A DNA stretch of 64,000 bases. Source: a virus. Shown here one piece after another: positions 56,096-64,000 of the stretch. The notes under the pieces were generated by a model. It was not told the origin of the DNA and did no database searches. It was given only the letters and a program-made list of their open reading frames with translations. Positions within the stretch are counted from its first letter, which is position 1. Every line of letters begins with the position of its first letter. Where the stretch lies: the IMG/VR virus record IMGVR_UViG_3300017971_000039, positions 1-64,000 of that record; one strand, written 5' to 3'. The translations under genes were made by a program, and so were the position numbers.

Positions 56096-58710
56096 TTAAT
56101 AGGCTTGCGTGCCGCTGGATTTTTTTCAAGTGCTTTCTGGGTTGATACCAGGACAGCATGTGCATTTCTTTGACAGACTTCCTGGAAACTTTTAGAATCA
56201 ATTGCCTGAATTGTGATGTGCACATCTCCGCTGGCGCCGATTCCTTTGGGGACGATGTCTTCAGGGCCGGCTTCGCCGAACTGGTAATACCGGCCGGACT
56301 TTAACCCACGGCCAATAATGTGTTCATAAATTGATCCGCCGTGTTGAAAGTTTGTGCTTCCCCATTCAGCAATTGCCCCAGCTGCAGCTTGATCGCCGTA
56401 ATAAGTAGCTCCAGAGTATGCTGAGACTGCGGCCACGCCGAGTTTTCCGAGAAAACTTGCCATTCCGCCCTTGCCGCTGGACCCGAACATCATGTACTGA
56501 TACAGCATTTCGTTTATGCCGCGCTGGATGGTCCTTAATACGCTTGCAGCCACATCGCCCAGGCTGTTGAACCTGTTTTCCATAAAGTCGAAAAAATATG
56601 TCTTCATGGTTTGGTTCATGTCTTTAGCAGCTGCTTCCCAGACGCTTGACATCTTATGCGCCATGGTTTCAGATTTATGGGTTAGCTTTAAATAAGCTGC
56701 GCTTACTCCGTCGAGAGCTGAGCTGGAGTCTTCAAGTTTTTTAATTTCGAACTCTTCTCTGCGCCTGTTGAGTATTTCCTCGGCAGCTGTAATGTTTCCA
56801 GTCACCTTGACATAATAATCGTAATATCTGTCAAGGCTTTGTTTTTTCAAGTCATATAAACTACTGTCCATGCGGCCGGTAGTATCGTATAGCTCTTCGT
56901 ATAATTTAATCTGAGGTTCTGCCAGTTCGTCCCGGAAAGTCTGCATTAAGCGCTGGTAATATGACTCTGCTTCTTTTTCAGTGAATCCCCATATGTCAAC
57001 GGCATTGTCAGCCATTCTGCGAAATTCACCGGTTTGAATTTCTATATATTTTTCCGTGGCCACGCCTGATTTTTCAAAAAATTCTTTCTGGCCTTCAAGG
57101 TCTTTTGCGAAGCTTTCGGTTATTACGCCTCTTGCAGTAATTCTTTTTGCCCTGGCAATATAATCTTCCCAGTCTTTCAGGGCATCAGGATCTGTGGGTT
57201 TTGTCATCAATCCAATTTTACCCATGCGTTGCTCCAGGGACCATTCCATATACTGTTTTGGCATACGGCCGGTGAGTTTGAACATTTGTTTATAGTCAGT
57301 CATCTGTTTTTCGCGGTCCTGCCAGAGCCTGACATATTCTTTATGATTTTTAATCTTTGTGGCTATGTCATCTCCTTCAAGTCGTCTTACCTTTGAATAA
57401 AAAACCGTTAACTCTTTGTCTTCATCTGCTCTCCAGCCTTTATTAATGTAGCCAAGTTGCTTATAAAGGTCTTTGTAGATTTTTATTCTTTCATCGTATC
57501 CTATCTGCAGCTTTAAGCTATTTAGTGATTGGTCAGAGGACCCGGCTCCAATAGTATTTTTAGATGTGTTGTTTATTTCGTTTTCTAATTTTGGAGCACC
57601 TTTCTTATCGTCCCATCCAAATTGGTTTTTTTTGAAATTTTCCCACAACAAAAACATCTGGTTTATGCCGCTTACATAGTCTTTAAAAAAGCTAATTACA
57701 GTTTGTCCGTTTCTTTTTATAAAATCGGTCAAATTTTCAAGAACTTTAATTATTTCCGGTTCTGTCTGTTTGTAAAATTCTTTTGAAAACGTTTTGAATG
57801 TTTCAACAAACCTGTTCCATGATGCTAATGCAGAGGGGTCTGTGTATTTTTCCATTTTTGAGAACTGGTCGTTAAGGTCTTTCATGCTTGTGGTTGCTAT
57901 TTTAGCGGCCATTGCGACATCTATTTTGCTGTGGCGTGCGAGCTTGAGAGTGTGGTCCAGTTTTTTTAAAGCTTCATTTGCAGAAAGGCCCCTGTTCATC
58001 AATTCTTCGAATGCTTTATTTACATCTTGTTGCGATGAACCGGTTGACTCGCGTGATTTTTCTGATATTTCAGCAAATTTTTCTGCCTGTTTTGATGTCA
58101 TGTTGAAAGATACAGCTATTTCGTTTAAAGCCTTTGTAACGTCAGATCCGGCCTTAAAGAAATCGACAAGCAAATCCTTAGTAAGTTTCATGATTGATAC
58201 AAACCCGGTAATTACGAACAATGCCGCAGCAACGAAAATTGTGAAGTTTCCAATTGCTCGTCCTGCCCGTAGAAAAGCCTGCCTGGCTTTGCCGACTTTT
58301 GAATGGGTTTTATCAAATTCTTTATTGAGATTTTTTAGCTCACCAGAAAGCATTTTATATCTTTCAGTGCCATATGCTTCTTCTTCCATGGCTGCAGAAA
58401 CTTTACCCATCCTTGAAGACAACGAACCTTCTCTAAGCCCAGCGAGCTCTGTTTTATCTTGAGCGGCCGACAAGCCAGATCGTGTGCGAGCCTGTGTATC
58501 TATTCTTTTCAAATCCTGATAAGCTTTTTTCATGGCACGCGTTTTGTTGTCGACGGCTCTTAAAGCTTCTTCAGGCCGTGCCAGTACAACGCGCTCCATT
58601 TTTCGCTGAGCTTTATCAACAGATACTGCGAGCCTGTCAAACATTTTATATAGTTTTTCAAGCTCTCTTTTTGCCTGATCTGATTTAAGGTTTAGATCTA
58701 TGTCGCCCAT
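56080..58710 (-). CDS. tape measure protein
   Basis: An 876-residue protein, the length ruler of the tail: N-terminal coiled coil (QAKRELEKLYKMFDRLAVSV), a transmembrane-type segment at about 170-195 (FTIFVAAALFVITGFVSIMK) and long helices thereafter, ending in a Gly-rich hydrophobic region and GDVHITIQAIDSKSFQEV. At about 0.15 nm per residue this implies a tail near 130 nm. It follows the frameshifted chaperone genes, the standard order. Confidence 0.9.
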   Translation of the reverse strand: MGDIDLNLKSDQAKRELEKLYKMFDRLAVSVDKAQRKMERVVLARPEEALRAVDNKTRAMKKAYQDLKRIDTQARTRSGLSAAQDKTELAGLREGSLSSRMGKVSAAMEEEAYGTERYKMLSGELKNLNKEFDKTHSKVGKARQAFLRAGRAIGNFTIFVAAALFVITGFVSIMKLTKDLLVDFFKAGSDVTKALNEIAVSFNMTSKQAEKFAEISEKSRESTGSSQQDVNKAFEELMNRGLSANEALKKLDHTLKLARHSKIDVAMAAKIATTSMKDLNDQFSKMEKYTDPSALASWNRFVETFKTFSKEFYKQTEPEIIKVLENLTDFIKRNGQTVISFFKDYVSGINQMFLLWENFKKNQFGWDDKKGAPKLENEINNTSKNTIGAGSSDQSLNSLKLQIGYDERIKIYKDLYKQLGYINKGWRADEDKELTVFYSKVRRLEGDDIATKIKNHKEYVRLWQDREKQMTDYKQMFKLTGRMPKQYMEWSLEQRMGKIGLMTKPTDPDALKDWEDYIARAKRITARGVITESFAKDLEGQKEFFEKSGVATEKYIEIQTGEFRRMADNAVDIWGFTEKEAESYYQRLMQTFRDELAEPQIKLYEELYDTTGRMDSSLYDLKKQSLDRYYDYYVKVTGNITAAEEILNRRREEFEIKKLEDSSSALDGVSAAYLKLTHKSETMAHKMSSVWEAAAKDMNQTMKTYFFDFMENRFNSLGDVAASVLRTIQRGINEMLYQYMMFGSSGKGGMASFLGKLGVAAVSAYSGATYYGDQAAAGAIAEWGSTNFQHGGSIYEHIIGRGLKSGRYYQFGEAGPEDIVPKGIGASGDVHITIQAIDSKSFQEVCQRNAHAVLVSTQKALEKNPAARKPIKRLLK

Positions 58711-59023
58711 TTATTATTCCCCTGTAGATTCGATCAATTATTTTGATGCGTTCAAGGAGTTTGTCGTAATGTTTTATTCTGTAAAGTCTGAAATACGCCG
58801 ATATTTCATAGTATGGAATGCTTCCAACAAAGCCTGTCATGGAATCGACGTTTCTTGATGGCGACAACTCCCAGAATATTTCGTAAGAACTTTCAAGATC
58901 CGGGAGCAGTTCCGGCCGGGTATCCATGGCCGGCACATGGTGTCCCTCGCGTTCAAGGTTTTCAAAGAATTCTAAATGCTTTGCGTATTTTATCGTCCAT
59001 TTCAGGACGTCAGTGAGTTTTTT
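58685..59023 (-). CDS. tail assembly chaperone, frameshifted T part
   Basis: Read after a -1 shift at 59017-59023: the frame continues KLTDVLKWTIKYAKHLEFFE through the gap and on through MDTRPELLPDLESSYEIFWE to the TAA at 58685. An independent GTG/ATG start near 58936 exists, but the open frame back to the slippery site makes a G-T fusion the likely product. The fusion loads the tape measure during tail assembly. Confidence 0.8.
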   Translation of the reverse strand, partial: KKLTDVLKWTIKYAKHLEFFENLEREGHHVPAMDTRPELLPDLESSYEIFWELSPSRNVDSMTGFVGSIPYYEISAYFRLYRIKHYDKLLERIKIIDRIYRGIINGRHRSKP

Positions 59024-59433
59024 TCCGTTTCCTCGATTTCTTCAATTTCTTCAAGTCCGAAATTGCTCGGGTTGTTTGAAGCTTCTAATATTTCAAGAAA
59101 TAATTGTTCATATCTTATTAGCGCCTCAGTGCCAACATCAACTGTGTACGGTATTTCATTTTTTTCGCTGTCAAGAACACCGTGCCAATTTTTTAAAATC
59201 GATTCGGCTGTTATTTTTGCCATTACAAGCGTACGTTTTTTTTCACTTTTTCGCGCACGCTCAAGCGCCGCTTCATATTTTCGTTGTATTTCCCGGTGTT
59301 TTGGGTTCCCTGCCTGTGCGACAATCATTGTAATTGGTTGCTCAAGAGCGTTGATTCCAACAACGATTTCAATTCCTTCAGTGGATTTTTTTTCATCTGT
59401 TTGATAATTTTCTTCCAAAGACTTGAAGTCCAT
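59002..59433 (-). CDS. tail assembly chaperone, G part
   Basis: A 143-residue acidic protein (MDFKSLEENYQTDEKKSTEG ... AALERARKSEKKRTLVMAKI) placed between tail tube and tape measure, the place of lambda gpG. Start at 59433 follows GGGGGAGACATTAAA. Its C-terminus EEIEEIEETEKNSLTS contains the slippery site. Confidence 0.8.
   Translation of the reverse strand: MDFKSLEENYQTDEKKSTEGIEIVVGINALEQPITMIVAQAGNPKHREIQRKYEAALERARKSEKKRTLVMAKITAESILKNWHGVLDSEKNEIPYTVDVGTEALIRYEQLFLEILEASNNPSNFGLEEIEEIEETEKNSLTS
59017..59023 (-). promoter_or_regulatory. -1 ribosomal frameshift site A AAA AAC
   Basis: In the G frame the codons are GAA AAA AAC, which contain the classic heptamer A AAA AAC in the correct phase, 13 bases before the TGA. 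Slipping by -1 reads on into the T frame, which is open. It sets the ratio of G to G-T. Confidence 0.85.
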
Positions 59434-59523
59434 TTTAATGTCTCCCCCGTGTAGTAGTGGCCGGGCACCGCACACAGGTCACCCGCACGGGGACAGGTGC
59501 CCCGTGCTTGGTGCCCGATGCTT

Positions 59524-60441
59524 TTAGCCGGACCGTGTAATTTTTATCATGGCATCTTCGGTTGCGTCACGAAGTGCCCGCCAGCTGATGTTTTCAATGA
59601 TGTCTGAATCCTGGCCTGAGTTCGAGATGTTTTCAGTTTCGAATTTAACGTTCGGAAACAAAACTGTGTAAGTGTTTACACCGTCAGTTAATTGAAACGA
59701 GATCTTGGACGCTGTTCCTGCCAGAAATTTGTCGAATAATCGATCGCTTGTGAAATAGGCGTTAAGTGTTCCCGTGATGTCCATTTTACCTATGCCGACA
59801 TCTGCGAGTGTATTCGAACCTATTTGAGATACAGGCCGCAGGTTGTTGTTGATATTGAACGACAGCTCCTGGATATAAATACCGGTAAGCGTTGTCAGGG
59901 GCGAGCCTTCCTGAAGGCTGGCCACATCAGCCATGCAGTTGATGATATCGTTCGTATTGGCCGCTGATACCGAGTTTGCATTAGAGGTCTGCTGAAGCGT
60001 GGCAGTTGACCCCATGAAGTTAAACCCGCCTGTGCAGATAGCACCGGTTGCCAGATTCAGGTTGAACGAATTAACAACCATGCCTGTATACAGAAAATAT
60101 TCGTCAATGTCGAGAAACGCTTTTTCGATTGAGTACGAATACTCTGTGGTGCCGTTTTTAAGCACATTCGCTGCCCACGTGCCGAACAGGGCTCCCTGCA
60201 AGAGCGTGTCAAACGTCCCGTAAGACAGCTCGAATTGAAACCCGCCGTTGTTTTGACGTGATACCTGGACAAGATCCGTGGTCATCCTGTCGTTTCTGAT
60301 TTCCCTGGAAACAATGTTTTCAACCGACGCGTTAAGATCTTCTTCCGTGAATCTGATTGGAGTCATGGTTGGTGTGCCGGGAAGTGAGTTCCAGGTTACT
60401 TCTTGTATGTACCGCAGGGCGGCACGGTTTGAGTCACTCAT
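59524..60441 (-). CDS. major tail tube protein
   Basis: A 305-residue beta-rich protein (NGGFQFELSYGTFDTLLQGALF ... KISFQLTDGVNTYTVLFPNV shortened motifs; MDITGTLNAYFTSDRLFDKF) with the tube-protein pattern of phages that have an extra Ig-like C-terminal domain or not. It follows the tail terminator and precedes the chaperone pair, the standard place. GGAGG precedes the ATG; composition is GC-richer as for abundant proteins. Confidence 0.85.
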   Translation of the reverse strand: MSDSNRAALRYIQEVTWNSLPGTPTMTPIRFTEEDLNASVENIVSREIRNDRMTTDLVQVSRQNNGGFQFELSYGTFDTLLQGALFGTWAANVLKNGTTEYSYSIEKAFLDIDEYFLYTGMVVNSFNLNLATGAICTGGFNFMGSTATLQQTSNANSVSAANTNDIINCMADVASLQEGSPLTTLTGIYIQELSFNINNNLRPVSQIGSNTLADVGIGKMDITGTLNAYFTSDRLFDKFLAGTASKISFQLTDGVNTYTVLFPNVKFETENISNSGQDSDIIENISWRALRDATEDAMIKITRSG

Positions 60442-60459
60442 GTTGCCCTCCTTGGGATA

Positions 60460-60858
60460 TTAAAACAGCTCGTCCCGCTGAAACGGGACCGTCATGTTAA
60501 TTACATACCAGTTTTCCACTTCCCCAATGTCGGTTATTGCTGGACTGCGGCATGTAATCCCTGAAAATTGAGCGTCCCTGAAGATGGCAGCGGCCGTATC
60601 TGCAATGGCCTTGCCGTTTACCGTCCCGGTGCCTTTAGGAACATATACATTTACCGAGATCACCCCGGTAGTTCTGTGAAGTTTATCATCATCGCCAATG
60701 CTTGCGCGCCTTGAATCGGCGATCGTTATGAATAATTCGCACCATGTTTCGTCATCGTCCGGTACGAATGTGTCGACATTAGCATATTTTACCTGTACGG
60801 CCGTAAATAGCGTGCCGAACCGGTTTTCGATTGCTATTTGATCTGCCTGCGCTGTCAT
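60460..60858 (-). CDS. tail terminator-like protein (DUF4128 type)
   Basis: A 132-residue protein with ETWCELFITIADSRRASIGD and GVISVNVYVPKGTGTVNGKA, the beta pattern of tail terminator proteins (DUF4128), which cap the finished tail. Coupled to the upstream gene by ATGA. Confidence 0.8.
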   Translation of the reverse strand: MTAQADQIAIENRFGTLFTAVQVKYANVDTFVPDDDETWCELFITIADSRRASIGDDDKLHRTTGVISVNVYVPKGTGTVNGKAIADTAAAIFRDAQFSGITCRSPAITDIGEVENWYVINMTVPFQRDELF

Positions 60859-61316
60859 ATTTTAAACGCCCTTTTTACAGCTTTTCTGCAAATTTGTTTT
60901 TTGCGTCCTTCAAGGTACAGTATGGCCCTTGAGAATGTGTGATATGGCGGAGATTTTGGCCAGCCCAGAAGTTCAACTATCAGCGCGTGCCCAGCGATAT
61001 TTCCAATTGATATTGTCTTGCCGGGGAGTCTCGTAACCAGACCTTTGAGTCTGCGTGCCAGTTTTTCTTTTTCTGATTCTCTGAGAGAGGCTTTGGTAGT
61101 CTGTGACATATGACCAGTATTAATCGGCTCTTTTCTTGGAACATTTCCAAGCTTTTGCTTTGTAATGCCTGCCGTGAAACTTCTAATGTATTCACCTGTT
61201 TGTATCGGGCTTATCCTGGTCAGCACACCAGCTGCTTCTTCTGCCAGGTCCTGCATTGAATACTGCAGGGCCCGTTCGATCTTTTTCTTGTCTTTTGCAA
61301 ATATATCTTTTGCCAT
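60855..61316 (-). CDS. HK97 gp10-like neck protein
   Basis: A 153-residue basic protein starting MAKDIFAKDKKKIERALQYS, then VLTRISPIQTGEYIRSFTAG, the common start of HK97 gp10-type proteins ('...PVDTG.L..S'). Conserved LLGWPKSPPYHTFSRAIL near the C-terminus. The upstream extension to 61388 lies in the previous gene. Acts at the head-tail joint. Confidence 0.8.
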   Translation of the reverse strand: MAKDIFAKDKKKIERALQYSMQDLAEEAAGVLTRISPIQTGEYIRSFTAGITKQKLGNVPRKEPINTGHMSQTTKASLRESEKEKLARRLKGLVTRLPGKTISIGNIAGHALIVELLGWPKSPPYHTFSRAILYLEGRKKQICRKAVKRAFKI

Positions 61317-61317
61317 G

Positions 61318-61674
61318 TTAGCGCCTGATCTGAAGTATCCAAAGGGCTGCCACCGGGTCCTGCTGAATGCCAATGACGTTCCAAACAATATTGACTATTA
61401 TTATCTGATCCTTTAATACCGGGACCGGGGTTAGGTCGTTTACCGGAATAAGCACTTTTCTGTCATTTGCATGCACGGTAATTCCATCAATATCCCGTTG
61501 GCTGTATTTCGTCAAGATTGCATTTACGCTGTAGGCTGTGTCAGAGTCTGTAACCTGTCCCGTTGCTATGTTGTAACTTACTGATTTTGATGTATAAGTT
61601 ATTGCAGTTCTGAAGTCTGACATAGATGCAAAAACTTGCTGCACTATATTCTGAATATCAGTATCAAGGCTCAT
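61318..61674 (-). CDS. head-closure/neck protein
   Basis: A 118-residue beta-rich protein (AITYTSKSVSYNIATGQVTD, DRKVLIPVNDLTPVPVLKDQ, WNVIGIQQDPVAALWILQIR) typical of head-closure proteins (HK97 gp7/SPP1 gp16-like) between adaptor and gp10. Family assigned from order and strand pattern. Confidence 0.7.
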   Translation of the reverse strand: MSLDTDIQNIVQQVFASMSDFRTAITYTSKSVSYNIATGQVTDSDTAYSVNAILTKYSQRDIDGITVHANDRKVLIPVNDLTPVPVLKDQIIIVNIVWNVIGIQQDPVAALWILQIRR

Positions 61675-61675
61675 T

Positions 61676-62182
61676 TTAGACCCTCACGGTTGTTCTTTGT
61701 CCCGTACCTTTGTATGCCGCATACGGCCGCACCATGGTCCATACAGACGGCGGCATTAATTTTTTTGCTTTTGCCTTGTCGATTGTGAGTGATATTACGT
61801 CTACTTTTATTGACTTGAATCCCATCAAGCCCCGGTTGGTTTCCAGGGTGCGGTCCTCGGCTATGAGGTACATGGCAAATTCCGCAGTTGCGCGTTTCAA
61901 AAATACCGGAATTTCGTCTGATTCAAGCAGGTATCCGTCGGGATCTGTCACATAGTTTCGTGGCCACCTGAGCGCCTGTGCGTCTGTTACTTTTATTCCG
62001 TGCCAATCACAAATTTCATCCAGCAATCTTGTCGCCCAGATCAGGCCGGCCTGTTTTTCAGATCCTGATGCGCCTGACCAGTCAGACTTGTGCAGCCTGT
62101 CAATAAAATAGTCCTCGGCTTCAGATATACTGCAATAACTGTTTGCAGACGCTGATCCGGCCGTTGTTACCAGTCTGGCCAT
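61676..62182 (-). CDS. head-tail adaptor protein (DnaT-like/gp6-like)
   Basis: A 168-residue helical protein with SASANSYCSISEAEDYFIDR, QAGLIWATRLLDEICDWHGI and ALRWPRN, the signature of the phage head-tail connector group annotated as DnaT-like, in which these three segments are conserved. Binds under the portal. GGGGGAG precedes the ATG. Confidence 0.85.
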   Translation of the reverse strand: MARLVTTAGSASANSYCSISEAEDYFIDRLHKSDWSGASGSEKQAGLIWATRLLDEICDWHGIKVTDAQALRWPRNYVTDPDGYLLESDEIPVFLKRATAEFAMYLIAEDRTLETNRGLMGFKSIKVDVISLTIDKAKAKKLMPPSVWTMVRPYAAYKGTGQRTTVRV

Positions 62183-62193
62183 AGCTCCCCCTT

Positions 62194-62517
62194 TTATTCT
62201 TCGGAAAGATCCTTCATTTCAACTTCGAATGTGCCCCATACAATGCCGTTTATATTGTCGGAATCATATGCAATTATTTCCGCTGCAATGTCCATTCCTG
62301 ATTCCGTTATTGCTGATATGAGGCCCATTTTTAAGATTAAATACCCATCTTCGCCATACGTAGTCCAGTCGAAAGCATCGGCATAATCTTCAGAACTGTA
62401 TGTTGTTCCGTCATACCTGACCTCAACTTTTGTGAGCGACGAGATGTCCTGCGCCACACCGTCGTTAGACAGCAGCAGTTTGCTGGCATTGTCTTTGCCA
62501 ATATAAAAAGTTTCCAT
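62194..62517 (-). CDS. hypothetical neck-region protein (107 aa)
   Basis: Beta-rich, acidic 107-residue protein (ISSLTKVEVRYDGTTYSSED, GIVWGTFEVEMKDLSEE) resembling the small Ig-like BppU-N type modules of fibres and decoration proteins. Placed between a structural repeat protein and the adaptor. Function unknown. Confidence 0.6.
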   Translation of the reverse strand: METFYIGKDNASKLLLSNDGVAQDISSLTKVEVRYDGTTYSSEDYADAFDWTTYGEDGYLILKMGLISAITESGMDIAAEIIAYDSDNINGIVWGTFEVEMKDLSEE

Positions 62518-62529
62518 TCCTGCCTCCTG

Positions 62530-63333
62530 TTATGACAGCGTCCAGTCCAGGTCGCCTATCGCGAATTCAACATCGTCATCTGTTGTGACGGCTTCGCTGC
62601 TGTCAAGTGATGCCCAGCATATTAAATTCCCGGCAGTTAATGCAGAGCAAATAGCCACATGTGATAACGTTCCCCAGCTGCCGGAAGGTGTGTCAAATTG
62701 AATTAAGTGAGTATTGTCGAGGGCGCCGCTTGCCGCAGCGTCCCAGGTCGGTGAAGAGCCGCCGTTTTCATTTACGATTTCTCTGAGATACCCGTTTCCG
62801 GACGGTTCCTTGGCCGTAATGTCGGTGTCAGCATCGACCGGTGCTGATGTGCACAGCGCGACGTAGGTATCGGGCTTCCCGGTTCCAACCGTGATGTTTC
62901 TGAAAGCGCGGTTCAGAAGATTGTGCGCCCAGGTGGTAGATATTACACCGGAAGAAAATTCAATATCAACTTCCTGTGCAGCGATTTTGGGAGTGTTTCC
63001 GTCGTAAACAGTTTTTGCAGTTGAAAGGCTGCCGTGGGCCAGCATGTTGCCGTCAGTCTCAGCATCAAAAATAGCCCATACCGACAATTCACCCCAGTTT
63101 CCCCCTGACGCCGGTCCGAATGAAATCTGGGCAGAATTTTCAACTTTTCTGCTGGATGCTGCATCAAATGCAATTGCCTCTCTTGCATAGCCATCTCCGG
63201 ACGGCTCGCCGGTTAGACTTTCATCGTCAACGCTGGTTCCAAGACCGATATATACAGTGGCCGCCGGTGTGTAGTCAGCATTGAATATATGATCCAGGAG
63301 CTCGTTTTCAAGATAATCAGAAATAGTTCCCAT
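62530..63333 (-). CDS. structural protein with duplicated beta-sandwich (Gp80-like)
   Basis: A 267-residue protein made of two related halves: residues 1-135 and 140-267 each hold a variant of [TY]VYIGLGTS ... EPSGDGYAREAI ... ISFGPASGGNWGELSVWAIF. This module is common in phage virion proteins of the Gp80 type. Starts right after the repeat-protein stop. It may decorate head or tail. Confidence 0.75.
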   Translation of the reverse strand: MGTISDYLENELLDHIFNADYTPAATVYIGLGTSVDDESLTGEPSGDGYAREAIAFDAASSRKVENSAQISFGPASGGNWGELSVWAIFDAETDGNMLAHGSLSTAKTVYDGNTPKIAAQEVDIEFSSGVISTTWAHNLLNRAFRNITVGTGKPDTYVALCTSAPVDADTDITAKEPSGNGYLREIVNENGGSSPTWDAAASGALDNTHLIQFDTPSGSWGTLSHVAICSALTAGNLICWASLDSSEAVTTDDDVEFAIGDLDWTLS

Positions 63334-63334
63334 T

Positions 63335-64000
63335 TTATGCCTCCGATATGGTTTTTTCTGGTGTTGCGATCGTTATACTGTAGCCTGATTGTGCAACAAT
63401 TGTCAATTCACCAGTGCTCGAACTGATTGCATATGTAGTTTGTGGTGTTATCGCCGTGTCTTCAACCAGTCCGAGCATCGTTGTTAAAAGGTTGAAATCA
63501 GACGTTGTTGTTAAAATATTTCCTGTTCCTGACAGTTGCCTTAAGATTTCAAGAATTATATTGGAAGTGCTGCTTAAAATAGAACCTGTTGCTGACAATT
63601 GCTTTAATATCGATAAGATTACCGATGATGTTGAAGATGACATTGCACCGGCTGCTGCCAGCTGTTTCAAAATAGCCAAGGCCGGGCTCGAAGTCGATGT
63701 TATTATATTTCCTGTTCCGGACAGCTGTCTCAGAATCTCTAAAATTGGATTTGAAGTTAGCGAAACTACTGTACCGGTGGCTGAAAGTGGTCTTTTTATC
63801 GGAAACCCGGGAATAGAAGTGGATGTTATTATACTGCCAGTGCCTGACAGCTGTCTTAGTATTTCCAGAATTGCCGAAGATGTAACCGTAACAATAGCAC
63901 CGGTTCCTGACAGCTGTATATTTAGAGTAAGCTCAGGGGCTGATGTTGTCGTTGATATTGCGCCTGTAGCTGAAAGCTGTCTTAAAATTTCTAAAATAAC
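63335..64000 (-). CDS. repeat-containing virion protein, C-terminal part (runs off the window)
   Basis: Open from the right edge through 221 codons to a TAA. Residues in the window begin with about eight 20-22-residue repeats of the type ILEILRQLSGTGxIxTSTS (for example ILEILRQLSGTGNIITSTSS and SILKQLSATGSILSSTSN), then a unique C-terminus. The start lies beyond 64000. It could be the distal part of the gene cut at the left edge, if the genome is circular. Such Thr/Ser-rich repeats suit a fibre or adhesin. Confidence 0.7.
   Translation of the reverse strand, partial: VILEILRQLSATGAISTTTSAPELTLNIQLSGTGAIVTVTSSAILEILRQLSGTGSIITSTSIPGFPIKRPLSATGTVVSLTSNPILEILRQLSGTGNIITSTSSPALAILKQLAAAGAMSSSTSSVILSILKQLSATGSILSSTSNIILEILRQLSGTGNILTTTSDFNLLTTMLGLVEDTAITPQTTYAISSSTGELTIVAQSGYSITIATPEKTISEA

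Noticed and set aside
1-64000. Genome-wide reassignment of TAG
   Set aside because: Large genes (tape measure, tip, terminase, capsid, primase, helicases) contain no in-frame TAG, and a few genes end well at TAG; occasional read-through fits better.
1-64000. Integrase, excisionase or lysogeny repressor
   Set aside because: No recombinase catalytic motif or CI-like protein was found; the small HTH proteins give no ground for calling the phage temperate.

Overview
The window is most of the genome of a tailed double-stranded DNA phage with a long non-contractile (siphovirus-type) tail, AT-leaning in composition, from a host that cannot be named from this sequence. A peptidoglycan-type M15 endolysin, a 3TM holin, sigma70-like promoters and clear Shine-Dalgarno sequences argue for a bacterial host. 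Both window edges cut through minus-strand structural genes. The late genes read leftward from about 6970 to position 1, and again from 64000 down to 49517. This is what a circular or circularly permuted genome would show if the window edge fell inside one long late operon.

Layout. (1) <1-6969, minus: scaffold, major capsid protein with a hairpin terminator behind it, one unknown protein, three glycosyltransferases, a small zinc protein, M15 endolysin, 3TM holin and a large partial structural protein. (2) 7068-10655, plus: small terminase, large terminase and portal, diverging from the scaffold gene at a promoter flanked by an inverted repeat. (3) 10707-14675, minus: a MoxR-type AAA ATPase, two accessory proteins and a protein with an HExxH motif plus a VWA-like domain. 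(4) 14723-18902, minus: sugar-modification genes (PIG-L deacetylase, two left-handed beta-helix acyltransferases, a CgeB-like glycosyltransferase, a methyltransferase), then a zincin-like protein. (5) 18913-19320, minus: an intrinsic terminator, a normal tRNA-Ile(UAU) and, just upstream, two matching tRNA halves in the order 3' half then 5' half, that is, a candidate circularly permuted tRNA gene. (6) 19499-23455: small conserved phage proteins; two neighbouring genes are each interrupted by one in-frame TAG. (7) 23456-24950: no genes; a GC-rich, palindrome-rich island, then an AT-rich tract with a dense GASTC repeat array, probably an origin or other control region. (8) 26661-27480: a long non-coding stretch folding into at least ten helices, a candidate large structured RNA. 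(9) 27502-49289, minus: the early/replication region, with an SSB-like protein, many short Cys-rich proteins, HNH and VRR-NUC nucleases, UvrD-like helicase, PrimPol-type primase and SNF2-like helicase. It is driven by a promoter at 49371-49398 next to the terminator that closes the tail operon. No DNA polymerase is visible. (10) 49517->64000, minus: the tail and neck module, including a -1 frameshifted tail-assembly chaperone pair, tape measure, tip proteins and tail fibre.

The points most worth attention are the permuted tRNA with its extended rod-like fold, the large structured RNA, the evidence that TAG is sometimes read as sense (two interrupted genes, and a portal C-terminus whose 21-bp repeats evolve like codons across TAG), and the MoxR/VWA and sugar-modification cassettes placed between head and tRNA genes. 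Function names come from recognised motifs and gene order; no database search was possible.
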